Of a stretch of 64,000 nucleotides of DNA, positions 40,355-49,086 are shown in pieces; position 1 is the stretch's first letter; each line of letters opens with the position of its first letter. Under the pieces are notes generated by a model that was not told the origin of the DNA, made no database searches, and worked only from the letters and a program-made list of their open reading frames with translations. The DNA is from Idiomarina rhizosphaerae (GTDB taxonomy: Bacteria; Pseudomonadota; Gammaproteobacteria; Enterobacterales; Alteromonadaceae), in assembly GCF_024159085.1 (NCBI RefSeq), contig NZ_JAMZDE010000001.1, positions 1 to 64,000 on the forward strand. Direction: 5' to 3'. The translations under genes were made by a program, and so were the position numbers.

Positions 40355-41287
40355 ATGAACATAAAGACATTAGCAATGATGTCGTTACTCCTGCTCAGTC
40401 AGAACGCAATGGCTGAAATTGTGGTAGGTTTTGCTCAGGTTGGCTCAGAAAGCGGCTGGCGAACCAACTTTAGTAACGACATGCGAGAAGAAGCCAAACG
40501 ACGCGGCATCACGCTGAAATTTGCAGACTCTCAACAGCAACAAGCGAATCAAATTCGGGCGGTACGTACCTTTATTGCCATGCGAGTAGACGCCATTGTC
40601 ATCGCCCCGGTAGTGGAAACTGGCTGGACACCCATTCTTCGTCAGGCGCAACGCTCAGACATTCCTGTAATTATTCTCGATCGCAACATTCGGGCGGACG
40701 AAGACCTATACCTTACCCGCATTGCCTCGGACTTTGTTGAGGAGGGAGTGAAAGCGGCTCAATGGCTAGTTGAAAACGAGCAGGACGAATGCCGTGTGGT
40801 TGAGTTGCAGGGGACCGTTGGTTCCACAGCGGCTATTGACCGGGGAACGGGCTTCAACCGCGTTATCGATAAACACGACAACATTACCATAGTACGGAGT
40901 CAGACCGCGGAATTCACCCGCAACCGTGGTAAAGAAGTAATGGAAAGCTTTCTCAGAGCAGAAGACCCAAACAGCATCTGTGCCCTTTGGGCACATAACG
41001 ATGAGATGGCGTTAGGCGCGATTCAGGCAATTAAAGAGTCCGGCCTTGCTCCCGGAGAAGATATCAAAGTGATTTCCGTAGACGGCATTCCCGACTACTT
41101 CCTGGCTATGGCGAATGGCCTGGCGAATGTCACCGTTGAGTTAGACCCTCACCTGGGAGCCCCCACTTACGATGTTATTCAACGCTATTTGAAGGGCGAT
41201 ACGGACATACCAAAACTGATCCGCACCACCGGCGATGTTTACACTCAGGCCACTGCGGCTGAGGAATATCAAAAACGAAGCCAATAG
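40355..41287 (+). CDS. ytfQ: Sugar ABC transporter substrate-binding protein, YtfQ/AraU-like
   Basis: A 310-residue periplasmic binding protein with a signal peptide (MNIKTLAMMSLLLLSQNAMA). The mature protein begins EIVVGFAQVGSESGWRTNF, very similar to E. coli YtfQ, which binds galactofuranose; the Shewanella arabinose binding protein AraU belongs to the same group. Other matches are FIAPV-type IAPVVETGWTPIL, VVELQGTVGSTAAIDR and RSQTAEFTRNRGKEVMESF. L-arabinose, possibly as the furanose, is the likely ligand given the GH43 neighbours. It begins the ytfQRT-yjfF-type block. Confidence 0.9.
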   Translation: MNIKTLAMMSLLLLSQNAMAEIVVGFAQVGSESGWRTNFSNDMREEAKRRGITLKFADSQQQQANQIRAVRTFIAMRVDAIVIAPVVETGWTPILRQAQRSDIPVIILDRNIRADEDLYLTRIASDFVEEGVKAAQWLVENEQDECRVVELQGTVGSTAAIDRGTGFNRVIDKHDNITIVRSQTAEFTRNRGKEVMESFLRAEDPNSICALWAHNDEMALGAIQAIKESGLAPGEDIKVISVDGIPDYFLAMANGLANVTVELDPHLGAPTYDVIQRYLKGDTDIPKLIRTTGDVYTQATAAEEYQKRSQ

Positions 41288-41313
41288 GCCGCCTTTGTCG
41301 TTGGGAGAAAATT

Positions 41314-42825
41314 ATGCAACAAGAACAATCAGAAAAAGCACTGTTTGAACTCAGTAATATCAGTAAGCAATTTCCTGGAGTAAAAGCTCTGGATGCCGTT
41401 AATTTCCGATTATTCCCGGGCGAAGTTCACGCGCTGCTGGGGGAAAATGGCGCAGGTAAATCAACGTTGGTAAAAATAATGACCGGCGTATTACCAAAAG
41501 ACAGCGGAAGCATTCAGCTGCAGCAACAAGAAATAAGCCCGTCCAATACCGCAGAAGCCCAGAAGCTGGGAATAGCGCCTGTGTATCAGGAAGTGAATTT
41601 ACTGCCGAACTTAAGCGTTGCCCATAACTTGTTCCTTGGCCGCGAGCCTACGCGTTTTGGTTGCATTCGCTGGCAACAAATGGCGGAAGACGCCCGCCAG
41701 TTATTAAAGCGTTTCAAACTGAATATTGATGTCACAGAGTCTTTATCTCACTACTCCGTGGCCATACAACAATTAGTTGCTATTGCCCGTGGCGTTGCCA
41801 TGAACGCTAAAGTTCTGGTACTGGACGAGCCCACCGCCAGCCTCGATAGCAGCGAAGTAGACACTCTTTTTGATATTCTGCGTCAGCTGAAAAGTGAAGG
41901 CATCGCCATTTTGTTTATTACTCACTTTCTGGAACAGGTCTATCAAATTTCTGATCGCATCACCGTTTTACGTTCCGGCAAGTTAATAGGTGAATACCCT
42001 ATTACCGACCTGCCTCGCGGCAAATTAATTGAAGCCATGCTGGGTCAGGAACTACAGCAGGTTACCGGAGAACAAACAGAGGCCACCGAGCCGGCAAAAC
42101 GTGAACCTTTACTGACGGTGTCAAACGCCACTGTGCCGCACTCGGTCGATGATGTATCACTGACAGTCAATAAAGGAGAGGCTGTGGGTATGGCAGGCTT
42201 ACTGGGCTCGGGACGTACTGAAGTATGCCGCGCGTTATTTGGCATCGACACACTGAAAAGTGGAGAAATCAAAATACGCCAACAGCCCGTTACCCTGAAC
42301 CAGCCGGCAGACGCTATGCAGCAAGGCATTGCACTCTGCCCTGAAGATCGTAAAACTGACGGTATTATTGGCCCGCTTTCCATCCGCGAGAATATCGCTC
42401 TGGCCCTTCAGGTGCAGGCTGGCTGGTGGCGCTATATATCGCCGGAAAAACAAAGAACTCTGGCCAATCAGTACATTGAATCTTTTCACATCGCCACGCC
42501 CGACTCAGAAAAGCCGATTGAAGAACTCAGCGGCGGAAACCAGCAAAAAGTCATTCTTGCCCGCTGGCTGGCTATTAGCCCGCAGCTATTGATTTTAGAC
42601 GAACCCACTCGCGGTATCGATATTGGTGCACACGCCGAGATCATTAAGTTAATTAAATCTCTGTGCGATGAAGGCATGTCGTTATTAGTGGCGTCATCCG
42701 AACTGGAAGAGCTGGTCGCCTTTGCTAACCGTGTTGTCGTTATGCGTGACCACCGCAAAGTCGCGGAACTACAAGGCGCGGAATTAAGCTCTCAATCCAT
42801 CATGCATTCGATAGCCGAGGTGTAA
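41314..42825 (+). CDS. ytfR: Sugar ABC transporter ATP-binding protein, YtfR/AraV-like
   Basis: A 503-residue double-cassette ATPase of the CUT2 type. Cassette 1 has GENGAGKST, SHYSVAIQQLVAIARG and LDEPTASLD. Cassette 2 has a diverged Walker A (GLLGSGRTE) with LSGGNQQKVILARWLA and LDEPTRGID, as is usual for ribose- and galactose-type importers. It powers uptake through the two downstream permeases. Confidence 0.9.
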   Translation: MQQEQSEKALFELSNISKQFPGVKALDAVNFRLFPGEVHALLGENGAGKSTLVKIMTGVLPKDSGSIQLQQQEISPSNTAEAQKLGIAPVYQEVNLLPNLSVAHNLFLGREPTRFGCIRWQQMAEDARQLLKRFKLNIDVTESLSHYSVAIQQLVAIARGVAMNAKVLVLDEPTASLDSSEVDTLFDILRQLKSEGIAILFITHFLEQVYQISDRITVLRSGKLIGEYPITDLPRGKLIEAMLGQELQQVTGEQTEATEPAKREPLLTVSNATVPHSVDDVSLTVNKGEAVGMAGLLGSGRTEVCRALFGIDTLKSGEIKIRQQPVTLNQPADAMQQGIALCPEDRKTDGIIGPLSIRENIALALQVQAGWWRYISPEKQRTLANQYIESFHIATPDSEKPIEELSGGNQQKVILARWLAISPQLLILDEPTRGIDIGAHAEIIKLIKSLCDEGMSLLVASSELEELVAFANRVVVMRDHRKVAELQGAELSSQSIMHSIAEV

Positions 42826-42829
42826 ATCA

Positions 42830-43852
42830 ATGAACACAGAAACATCACATTCTTTTGCAGAGCGGCTGCTTAAATCACGCTATATCTGGCCCCTGGCCGC
42901 CCTGCTGTTAATGTTAATATTTAATTTGCTGCTGGACGCCTCATTCTTAGACATTCATTTTGATAACGGTCGTTTCTACGGTAACCCCATTGATATTCTC
43001 CACCGCAGTGCCCCGGTCGCACTATTAGCCATTGGCATGACAGTTGTAATTGCCACCGGCGGAATTGACCTGTCGGTAGGTGCCGTCATGGCTATTGCCG
43101 GTGCAGTTTGTGCCAATTTACTGGTAGCTACCGATGTCAGTCTGTTCACGGTACTCGTAGCCGGTATCGCCAGCGGTCTGTTATGCGGTTTGATCAACGG
43201 CGCTCTGGTCAGTTATATGGGCATTCAGCCTATTATAGCGACTCTGCTGTTAATGGTGACTGGGCGTGGCATTGCTCAGCTCCTGAACGACGGTCAGATA
43301 GTTACCTTTCAGCATGCCGGCTTCAGCTGGTTGGGAAGCGGCACTCTGCTTGGCATTCCCGTCACTATATGGCTGGTGCTGCTGGTTTTTATCATCAGCC
43401 AGTTAATGCTGCGGCGCACCGCACTAGGGCTTTTCGTCGAAGCCGTTGGCTGCAATTCAAGCGCCAGCCGCTATCTAGGAATTAATGACCGCACCGTGAA
43501 GCTGATGGCCTACCTGTTAACTGGCTTTTGCGCAGCTTTAGCTGGAATTATCAGTGCCGCCGATATCAACGGCTCAGACGCTAACAATGTCGGTTTATGG
43601 CTTGAACTCGATGCCATCCTGGCGGTGGTGCTCGGTGGTGCCGCATTAAGTGGCGGGCGCTTTTCTATTCCCTTGTCGCTGCTTGGCGTACTCATTATTC
43701 AAACCCTGAACACAACCATTATGGTCAGCGGTATGCCCTCTAAACTTAATTTATTGATAAAAGCACTGGCAGTGGTACTGGTATTGCTACTGCAGTCCGA
43801 TATTTTCCGCAAGCAAATTAGCGGACTGGCCGGCAAATGGAGACACTCATGA
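42830..43852 (+). CDS. ytfT: Sugar ABC transporter permease 1, YtfT/AraW-like
   Basis: A 340-residue CUT2-family permease with about ten membrane helices. The motif ATGGIDLSVGAVMAIAGA (about 77-94) and VGLWLELDAILAVVLGGAALSGG are shared with E. coli YtfT. It starts four bases after the ATPase gene. It forms a heterodimer with the next permease by analogy with YtfT/YjfF. Confidence 0.9.
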   Translation: MNTETSHSFAERLLKSRYIWPLAALLLMLIFNLLLDASFLDIHFDNGRFYGNPIDILHRSAPVALLAIGMTVVIATGGIDLSVGAVMAIAGAVCANLLVATDVSLFTVLVAGIASGLLCGLINGALVSYMGIQPIIATLLLMVTGRGIAQLLNDGQIVTFQHAGFSWLGSGTLLGIPVTIWLVLLVFIISQLMLRRTALGLFVEAVGCNSSASRYLGINDRTVKLMAYLLTGFCAALAGIISAADINGSDANNVGLWLELDAILAVVLGGAALSGGRFSIPLSLLGVLIIQTLNTTIMVSGMPSKLNLLIKALAVVLVLLLQSDIFRKQISGLAGKWRHS

Positions 43853-44808
43853 TTGCACGTCGATTTGTTCCCCTGCTCGCCACATTCTCTTTATTGGTGG
43901 TCATGTTTATTATTGGCGGCTTTCAGTTTGAAGGTTTCGCCAGTTTTCAGGTCGTTACTAACTTACTGACTGATAATGCGTTTTTATTAGTCGTAGCCTT
44001 AGGCATGACGCTGGTTATTCTCTCCGGCGGCATTGATTTATCTGTTGGTGCGGTGGTCGCATTAAGTGGCGTGCTCTGTGCCGTGCTTATCAGCGAATAC
44101 CAATGGCCTCCGCTGCTGGTGTTTCCTCTGGTGCTGGTAATCGGTACTCTGTTTGGAACCCTGATGGGTAGCCTCATTTACTTTTACAAGCTACAGCCTT
44201 TTATTGTGACTCTTGCAGGTATGTTTTTTGCGCGTGGTCTGGCAACCACCATTAGCGAAGAGTCCGTTGGCATTGAGCACCCTTTGTATTACGCCGTTGC
44301 TGACTCCGGCATTGCACTTCCCGGCAATGCCTGGCTGCCGAGTTACGCCATTATTGTTCTTGCGGTATTAGCCGGACTCTTTTTGCTCACCCATTACAGT
44401 CGCTTTGGCGGCTACGTTTATGCCATAGGCGGAAACAGTCAGTCGGCGGCACTAATGGGCGTTCCTATAGCGCGCAGTACTATTGGTATTTACGCCATGT
44501 CCAGTTTCCTGGCTGCTTTTGCCGGTATTCTTTATACCTTTTATACCTTCTCCGGTTATGCCTTAACCGGTATTGGCATGGAGCTCGACGCCATCGCCGC
44601 GGTGGTTATTGGTGGTACGCTGTTAACTGGCGGTAGTGGGTACATTTTAGGGACATTATTAGGGGTGATGCTTATGGGCATTATCCATACCTATATTATC
44701 TTTGAAGGCTCGTTAAATAGCTGGTGGGCGCGCATTGCTATAGGCTTACTATTGTTCGTTTTCATTGCCTTGCAGAAAGTTCTGAACCGGAGTTCTCAAC
44801 GTGGATAA
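43849..44808 (+). CDS. yjfF: Sugar ABC transporter permease 2, YjfF/AraZ-like
   Basis: A 319-residue permease matching E. coli YjfF throughout (LTDNAFLLVVALGMTLVILS, GIDLSVGAVVALSG, ALTGIGMELDAIAAVVIGGT, INSWWARIAIGLLLF-like end). The start is placed at the ATG that overlaps the upstream stop (ATGA), with GGAG seven bases before it. An ATG four codons earlier is less favoured. The gene overlaps the lactonase by eight bases. Confidence 0.9.
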   Translation: MIARRFVPLLATFSLLVVMFIIGGFQFEGFASFQVVTNLLTDNAFLLVVALGMTLVILSGGIDLSVGAVVALSGVLCAVLISEYQWPPLLVFPLVLVIGTLFGTLMGSLIYFYKLQPFIVTLAGMFFARGLATTISEESVGIEHPLYYAVADSGIALPGNAWLPSYAIIVLAVLAGLFLLTHYSRFGGYVYAIGGNSQSAALMGVPIARSTIGIYAMSSFLAAFAGILYTFYTFSGYALTGIGMELDAIAAVVIGGTLLTGGSGYILGTLLGVMLMGIIHTYIIFEGSLNSWWARIAIGLLLFVFIALQKVLNRSSQRG

Positions 44809-45682
44809 TTGTGATTTTATAACCAGCATTGATGTGGCTAACCGACTTGGTGAAGGCATTGTCTGGCATTCATTAACCAATACCCTGTGGTGGACAGACA
44901 TTCACGGTTGCCAGCTGCATTGTTATCACTGGCACAGCGAAAAGCTGGAAACCTGGAGCACACCGGAACGCCTGACTGCGTTTTCTATCATTGGCACAGA
45001 GCCAGTAAAAATGATGGTGAGCTTCGCTTCTGGTTTTGCCATTTACGAACCCGAAACGCAGCGGGTTGAATGGATAGCCCGACCAGAACAAGAGCTTAAC
45101 GGGCACCGTTTTAACGACGGTCGTGCGGATCGCCAGGGCCGCTTCTGGTCAGCCACCATGGTGGAACAGGACGAAGGCAGAAAAGGCAGCCTCTACCGAG
45201 TAGATGCAACCGGCTGCCATGCGGTGCTTGGAGGTTTCCAAATTCCTAACGCACTGTGTTGGAACCCGGAGGGTACACGTATGTATCATGCGGATACGCC
45301 GACCGGAACTATTCGTCAGTATGACTTTGATCCATTAAACGGGGTTCCTTCAAACTCTCAAGTATTTGCTTCGGTTCCACAGGGCGAGCCCGATGGGGCA
45401 ATTGTCGATGCGCAAGGCTGTCTGTGGGTTGCTCTTTGGGGTGGTAATGGCGTAGCGCGCTTCAGTTCAAACGGGAAACTCGATGGCATTCTCGAACTGC
45501 CCGTGTCCCAGCCGACTTGTGTTGCTCTCGGCGGTCCCAATATGGACATACTCTTTGTGACCTCTGCCACCGAAGGACTTACGCCAGAGCAAAAAACCAG
45601 AGAGCCTTTAGCCGGCTCTGTTCTTATCTACCAGACAGGTTCCCGCGGCCTGCCAGAACCTAAAGTAAATTATTATGACTAA
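44801..45682 (+). CDS. SMP-30/gluconolactonase-family pentonolactonase
   Basis: A 293-residue six-bladed propeller lactonase that would open L-arabinono-gamma-lactone to arabinonate. Metal-site residues typical of the family are seen: Glu in RLGEGIVWH (about 18), Asn in GHRFNDGRADRQGRFW, Asn in FQIPNALCW and Asp in PDGAIVDAQGCLWVALWG. A GTG start overlaps yjfF and has GGAG eight bases upstream. It overlaps the following GH43 gene by eight bases. It completes the five-enzyme oxidative set. Confidence 0.87.
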   Translation: MDNCDFITSIDVANRLGEGIVWHSLTNTLWWTDIHGCQLHCYHWHSEKLETWSTPERLTAFSIIGTEPVKMMVSFASGFAIYEPETQRVEWIARPEQELNGHRFNDGRADRQGRFWSATMVEQDEGRKGSLYRVDATGCHAVLGGFQIPNALCWNPEGTRMYHADTPTGTIRQYDFDPLNGVPSNSQVFASVPQGEPDGAIVDAQGCLWVALWGGNGVARFSSNGKLDGILELPVSQPTCVALGGPNMDILFVTSATEGLTPEQKTREPLAGSVLIYQTGSRGLPEPKVNYYD

Positions 45683-46655
45683 CTATCTGGCTTTACTCAG
45701 TTTGCTTTGCTTCCCTTTATTCGCTGCAGCCGACGCCTTAATTCCACAGCGTGCCGACCCCTGGGTGCTCAAAGTTGACAATAACTACTATTTTACCGCT
45801 TCAGTGCCAGAGTTTAACCGCATTGAATTGCGACGTGCCGAGTCGGTAGCAGGTTTAGCCGAAGCTGACGTTAAAACCATATGGCAGCAACACGAACAAG
45901 GGGATATGAGCGCCAATATCTGGGCTCCGGAAATACACCGCATTGATGGTGCCTGGTACATTTATTTTGCTGCAGGCCGAGCTGACGCTCCTTTCAATAT
46001 AAGAACCTACGTTTTAGAAAACAAAAGTGAAGACCCACTAACTGGTGAATGGAAGGAACTTGGACAGTTACAGACAGCTTGGGACACATTCAATCTGGAT
46101 GCGACACATTTTCGTCATAAAGGCACCAATTATCTTGTCTGGGCTCAGCATCATCCTAAGTATGATTATAACTCTGCCCTTTTCATAGCTGAATTGCTCA
46201 GTCCGACAAAAGTGGGCCCACAGATCAAAATTTCGGAGCCTGAATTTGAATGGGAAACGAAAGGATACTCGGTGAATGAAGGGGCTTCGGCGTTGATTCG
46301 AAATGGCCGTATCTTCCTGAGCTTTTCCGCCAGCGCAACCGACGAAAACTACGCTATCGGGTTATTATGGGCTGACGCCGATGCTGATTTACTGGATGCC
46401 GGTAACTGGCAAAAGTCAGAGGAGCCAGTATTTTATACTAACCCAGAACGAAAACGTTACGGACCCGGCCATAGCAGTTTCACCGTTGATGAAAAGGGTC
46501 GCGATTTGTTGATTTATCATGCACGAAATTACCGGGAAATTAAGGGTAACTCCTTACATGATCCAAATCGCAACACCCGGGTTCGGTTACTGCGCTGGAG
46601 CGACGACGGGTTCCCTGATTTTGCTCAACAGGAACCCGACCTGAAGCTCGAGTAA
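45675..46655 (+). CDS. Exported GH43 alpha-L-arabinofuranosidase
   Basis: A 326-residue glycoside hydrolase with a signal peptide (MTNYLALLSLLCFPLFAAA). The five-bladed propeller residues of GH43 are visible: base Asp in QRADPWV, Asp in FNLDATHF and acid Glu in YSVNEGASAL. It resembles GH43 subfamily 26, exo-acting on alpha-1,5-linked arabinan. It lacks any binding module, so a periplasmic location is likely. It is paralogous to the gene at 49087 (shared RIELRRA and WAPEIH). It is the last gene of the plus-strand catabolic operon. Confidence 0.87.
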   Translation: MTNYLALLSLLCFPLFAAADALIPQRADPWVLKVDNNYYFTASVPEFNRIELRRAESVAGLAEADVKTIWQQHEQGDMSANIWAPEIHRIDGAWYIYFAAGRADAPFNIRTYVLENKSEDPLTGEWKELGQLQTAWDTFNLDATHFRHKGTNYLVWAQHHPKYDYNSALFIAELLSPTKVGPQIKISEPEFEWETKGYSVNEGASALIRNGRIFLSFSASATDENYAIGLLWADADADLLDAGNWQKSEEPVFYTNPERKRYGPGHSSFTVDEKGRDLLIYHARNYREIKGNSLHDPNRNTRVRLLRWSDDGFPDFAQQEPDLKLE

Positions 46656-46665
46656 ACTATGCGGG

Positions 46666-49026
46666 TTATTCTACGGCGTGGCGTAATAAACGAACGCCGT
46701 AGATACCGCCAGCAATGCTGCCTTCATGCGCTTCAAAACGTACTGTTAACGTACTTTCATCGTGCAACTCTTCAGGTAACTCGTACTCGCGGCTAAACAG
46801 CTTAGCCCCCTGCTCTCCCTTTAAATGAACGCTGGTCAATTGCTCACCGTTAACCAGAACATCGAATCGGCGATCGCTGTCGCCACCAAAGTAGGTCAGT
46901 CTTAATACTCTGGCCTGCCCTTCCGGGTTCTTCATTTCATAACTGAACCAGCCAGAGGCGTCACGCCAGTGGTCGCCATTGTTAACCCCGGCCCGGGTCT
47001 CTTCACCTTTGAAGTAATGATCCGCCTCAGGTTGCTGCTCGCCCGGTATTAAGCTGTCCACCGTCAACTCTTCTAACTGTTGGCGTTCTTCACTCAACGA
47101 CGACTGAGCGGCGCGAAATTGCTCCACTTTCTCTTCCGGACTATAAGGCCAGTAGAGCATGTAGCGCGAATCGTGCAGTCTAAAGAATGGAATTAAACGC
47201 GTACTGCCATTCTGTGCTGGTTGCAGCAGGTCATTAACTTCAAAGGTCAGTGGTTCACCGGGTACCGGCTTTATTTTATCCAGGAAATCCGGGCTATCTG
47301 CAACAAACATAGGCACCGACTCCAGCGGACATTGTTCACCCTGAGCAATGTGTCCCATGCGGCTGTCGTCGGCGACAAAATTAAGCTGCTCGCCCGGCAT
47401 TGGGTCGGTTTTCGCGGCCAGAACAATAGGCCCGAATAGCACCGCATAGTAGTCACTTTTATCGGGCATTTGCTCTAAAGAAAGTTGCATAGGCAGCTGT
47501 AATTGAACCTTATCGTCCGTCTGCCAGTCTCGCTGAAGCTCAATGTATTCTCCCGGAGAAGCCGTTACTTCCTGTGCTTCACCATTAATACTAAGGCTAA
47601 TCTGGCCACCTTCTACCCACCGGGGATAACGCAGCTTCAGAGCAACATCGGTTTTCTGATTAAACGTGATAGTCACTGAGTCGTCGTCCGGAAAGCGGGT
47701 GTTCATAGTTAAATCCAGCCCCCGCTCCTGCCATTGCAGACGCGAAGGAATAAACAAATTCACATATAACGACTGCTCGTCACTAGCGTAAATCATGCGC
47801 CCGTACTTGGCATGACTCTCAATACCCGAACCAACACAGCACCACATGGCATCATGCACTGCGGAATAAACCCGGTAGTGGTTCGGCCGCATAGGCGTGA
47901 AGTAAACCAAACCGCCACTTTGCGGATGCTGCGAAGATAAAATATGGTTGTACAGAGTGCGCTCATAGTAATCAATATAACGGGTTTCAGCACCGCGCTG
48001 GTAAAGCAACCTGGACAGCTTCAACATGTTGTAACTGTTGCAGGTTTCCGGCCCTTCCACGTCTTCAATCATGTCACTGAAATCGTCGCTGTCATGAAAG
48101 TGCTCACGCACACTGTTGCCACCAATAGCAACGGTGCGTTTTTTCACAACATTTCGCCAGAAATACTCGGCGGCCTCACCATAAGCCTCATCACCCGCGA
48201 CGCCATGTACACGCTCAAAGCCCACCACTTTTGGGATTTGGGTATTGGCATGCAAACCGTCCAGTTGGTCCTTATGCTGACTTAAAGGCTGTAAAATTTG
48301 CTGATGGGAAAACTGCCGTGCCAGATGTAGATACTTCTCTTCGCCGGTAATTTCATATAAATCAGCAAATACGATATTCAGTCCACCATGCTCACTCACC
48401 AGCATTTGCTGAATTTGTTCATCAGATAACTCGCTAACTAATTCAATTGTCCAGTCTGTCAGAGCCAGCAACATATCCAGCGCTTTCTCATTATCCGTAT
48501 AGCGATAAACGTCACGCAGCCCGGCGTACACTTTATCCAGGTTATACCAGGGAACCCATTTATCGTTCAGCACAAAAAGATCGGCATCAATATTACCAGC
48601 CTGAATTTCTTCCCACATGGCTTCACCGCCTGGAATACCACCTAAATACCCATTACCATTCGCTTTCTGCACTTCTGCCAGTGAGTTCAGCATATACTGC
48701 AAACGCTGGTGTATTTCTTCATTGCCGGTTGCAGCATAAGTAAGTGCTAACCCACTTAGGTAGTGTCCGCCTATGTGTCCACCCAAACCGTCGCCTTCCC
48801 AGTTACCGTAGCTTGGCTCTGGGCTCTCAATACCTGCCTGCTGGCGATAAGGTGCGAGCAAACGATCAGCGTCCAGCTCCAGTAAGTAGTTTAGGTTGGT
48901 ATCCTGAGCGTGTTTAAAAGGGCTGGGTAACAAACTAACCTTCTGTAAAGGCACAGTCTCTACCGACTGACTTTGGGCATGGGAAAGGAAAGAAAGGGCA
49001 AGCAATAATGGAATAAGGTATTTCAT
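46666..49026 (-). CDS. GH127 beta-L-arabinofuranosidase
   Basis: A 786-residue enzyme with a signal peptide (MKYLIPLLLALSFLSHAQS). The (alpha/alpha)6 barrel starts VSLLPSPFKHAQDTNLNYLLELD. The zinc/cysteine active site of GH127 is visible as ETCNSYNMLKLSRLLY (Glu and Cys ligands) and MWCCVGSGIESHAKYG (two Cys, one the nucleophile). These enzymes remove beta-L-arabinofuranosyl units, as in hydroxyproline-linked arabinosides. The start is the ATG with GGAG upstream; the frame could run 15 codons further back through a hairpin. A terminator-like hairpin (49037-49062) lies between it and the GH43 gene upstream. Confidence 0.88.
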   Translation of the reverse strand: MKYLIPLLLALSFLSHAQSQSVETVPLQKVSLLPSPFKHAQDTNLNYLLELDADRLLAPYRQQAGIESPEPSYGNWEGDGLGGHIGGHYLSGLALTYAATGNEEIHQRLQYMLNSLAEVQKANGNGYLGGIPGGEAMWEEIQAGNIDADLFVLNDKWVPWYNLDKVYAGLRDVYRYTDNEKALDMLLALTDWTIELVSELSDEQIQQMLVSEHGGLNIVFADLYEITGEEKYLHLARQFSHQQILQPLSQHKDQLDGLHANTQIPKVVGFERVHGVAGDEAYGEAAEYFWRNVVKKRTVAIGGNSVREHFHDSDDFSDMIEDVEGPETCNSYNMLKLSRLLYQRGAETRYIDYYERTLYNHILSSQHPQSGGLVYFTPMRPNHYRVYSAVHDAMWCCVGSGIESHAKYGRMIYASDEQSLYVNLFIPSRLQWQERGLDLTMNTRFPDDDSVTITFNQKTDVALKLRYPRWVEGGQISLSINGEAQEVTASPGEYIELQRDWQTDDKVQLQLPMQLSLEQMPDKSDYYAVLFGPIVLAAKTDPMPGEQLNFVADDSRMGHIAQGEQCPLESVPMFVADSPDFLDKIKPVPGEPLTFEVNDLLQPAQNGSTRLIPFFRLHDSRYMLYWPYSPEEKVEQFRAAQSSLSEERQQLEELTVDSLIPGEQQPEADHYFKGEETRAGVNNGDHWRDASGWFSYEMKNPEGQARVLRLTYFGGDSDRRFDVLVNGEQLTSVHLKGEQGAKLFSREYELPEELHDESTLTVRFEAHEGSIAGGIYGVRLLRHAVE

Positions 49027-49036
49027 AGTCAACTCC

Positions 49037-49062
49037 AAAAAAGACCCCGCTTTGGCGGGGTC
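49037..49062 (-). terminator. Intrinsic terminator between GH43 and GH127 genes
   Basis: GACCCCGC (49043-49050) and GCGGGGTC (49055-49062) form an eight-base stem with a four-base loop, followed on the minus strand by six T residues (49042-49037). The ribosome-binding site GGAG (49036-49033) of the GH127 gene starts directly after the T-tract. This is a textbook terminator shape inside an otherwise continuous minus-strand operon. Confidence 0.85.
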
Positions 49063-49086
49063 AAGGGACACTACTCGTTTTCGTTG

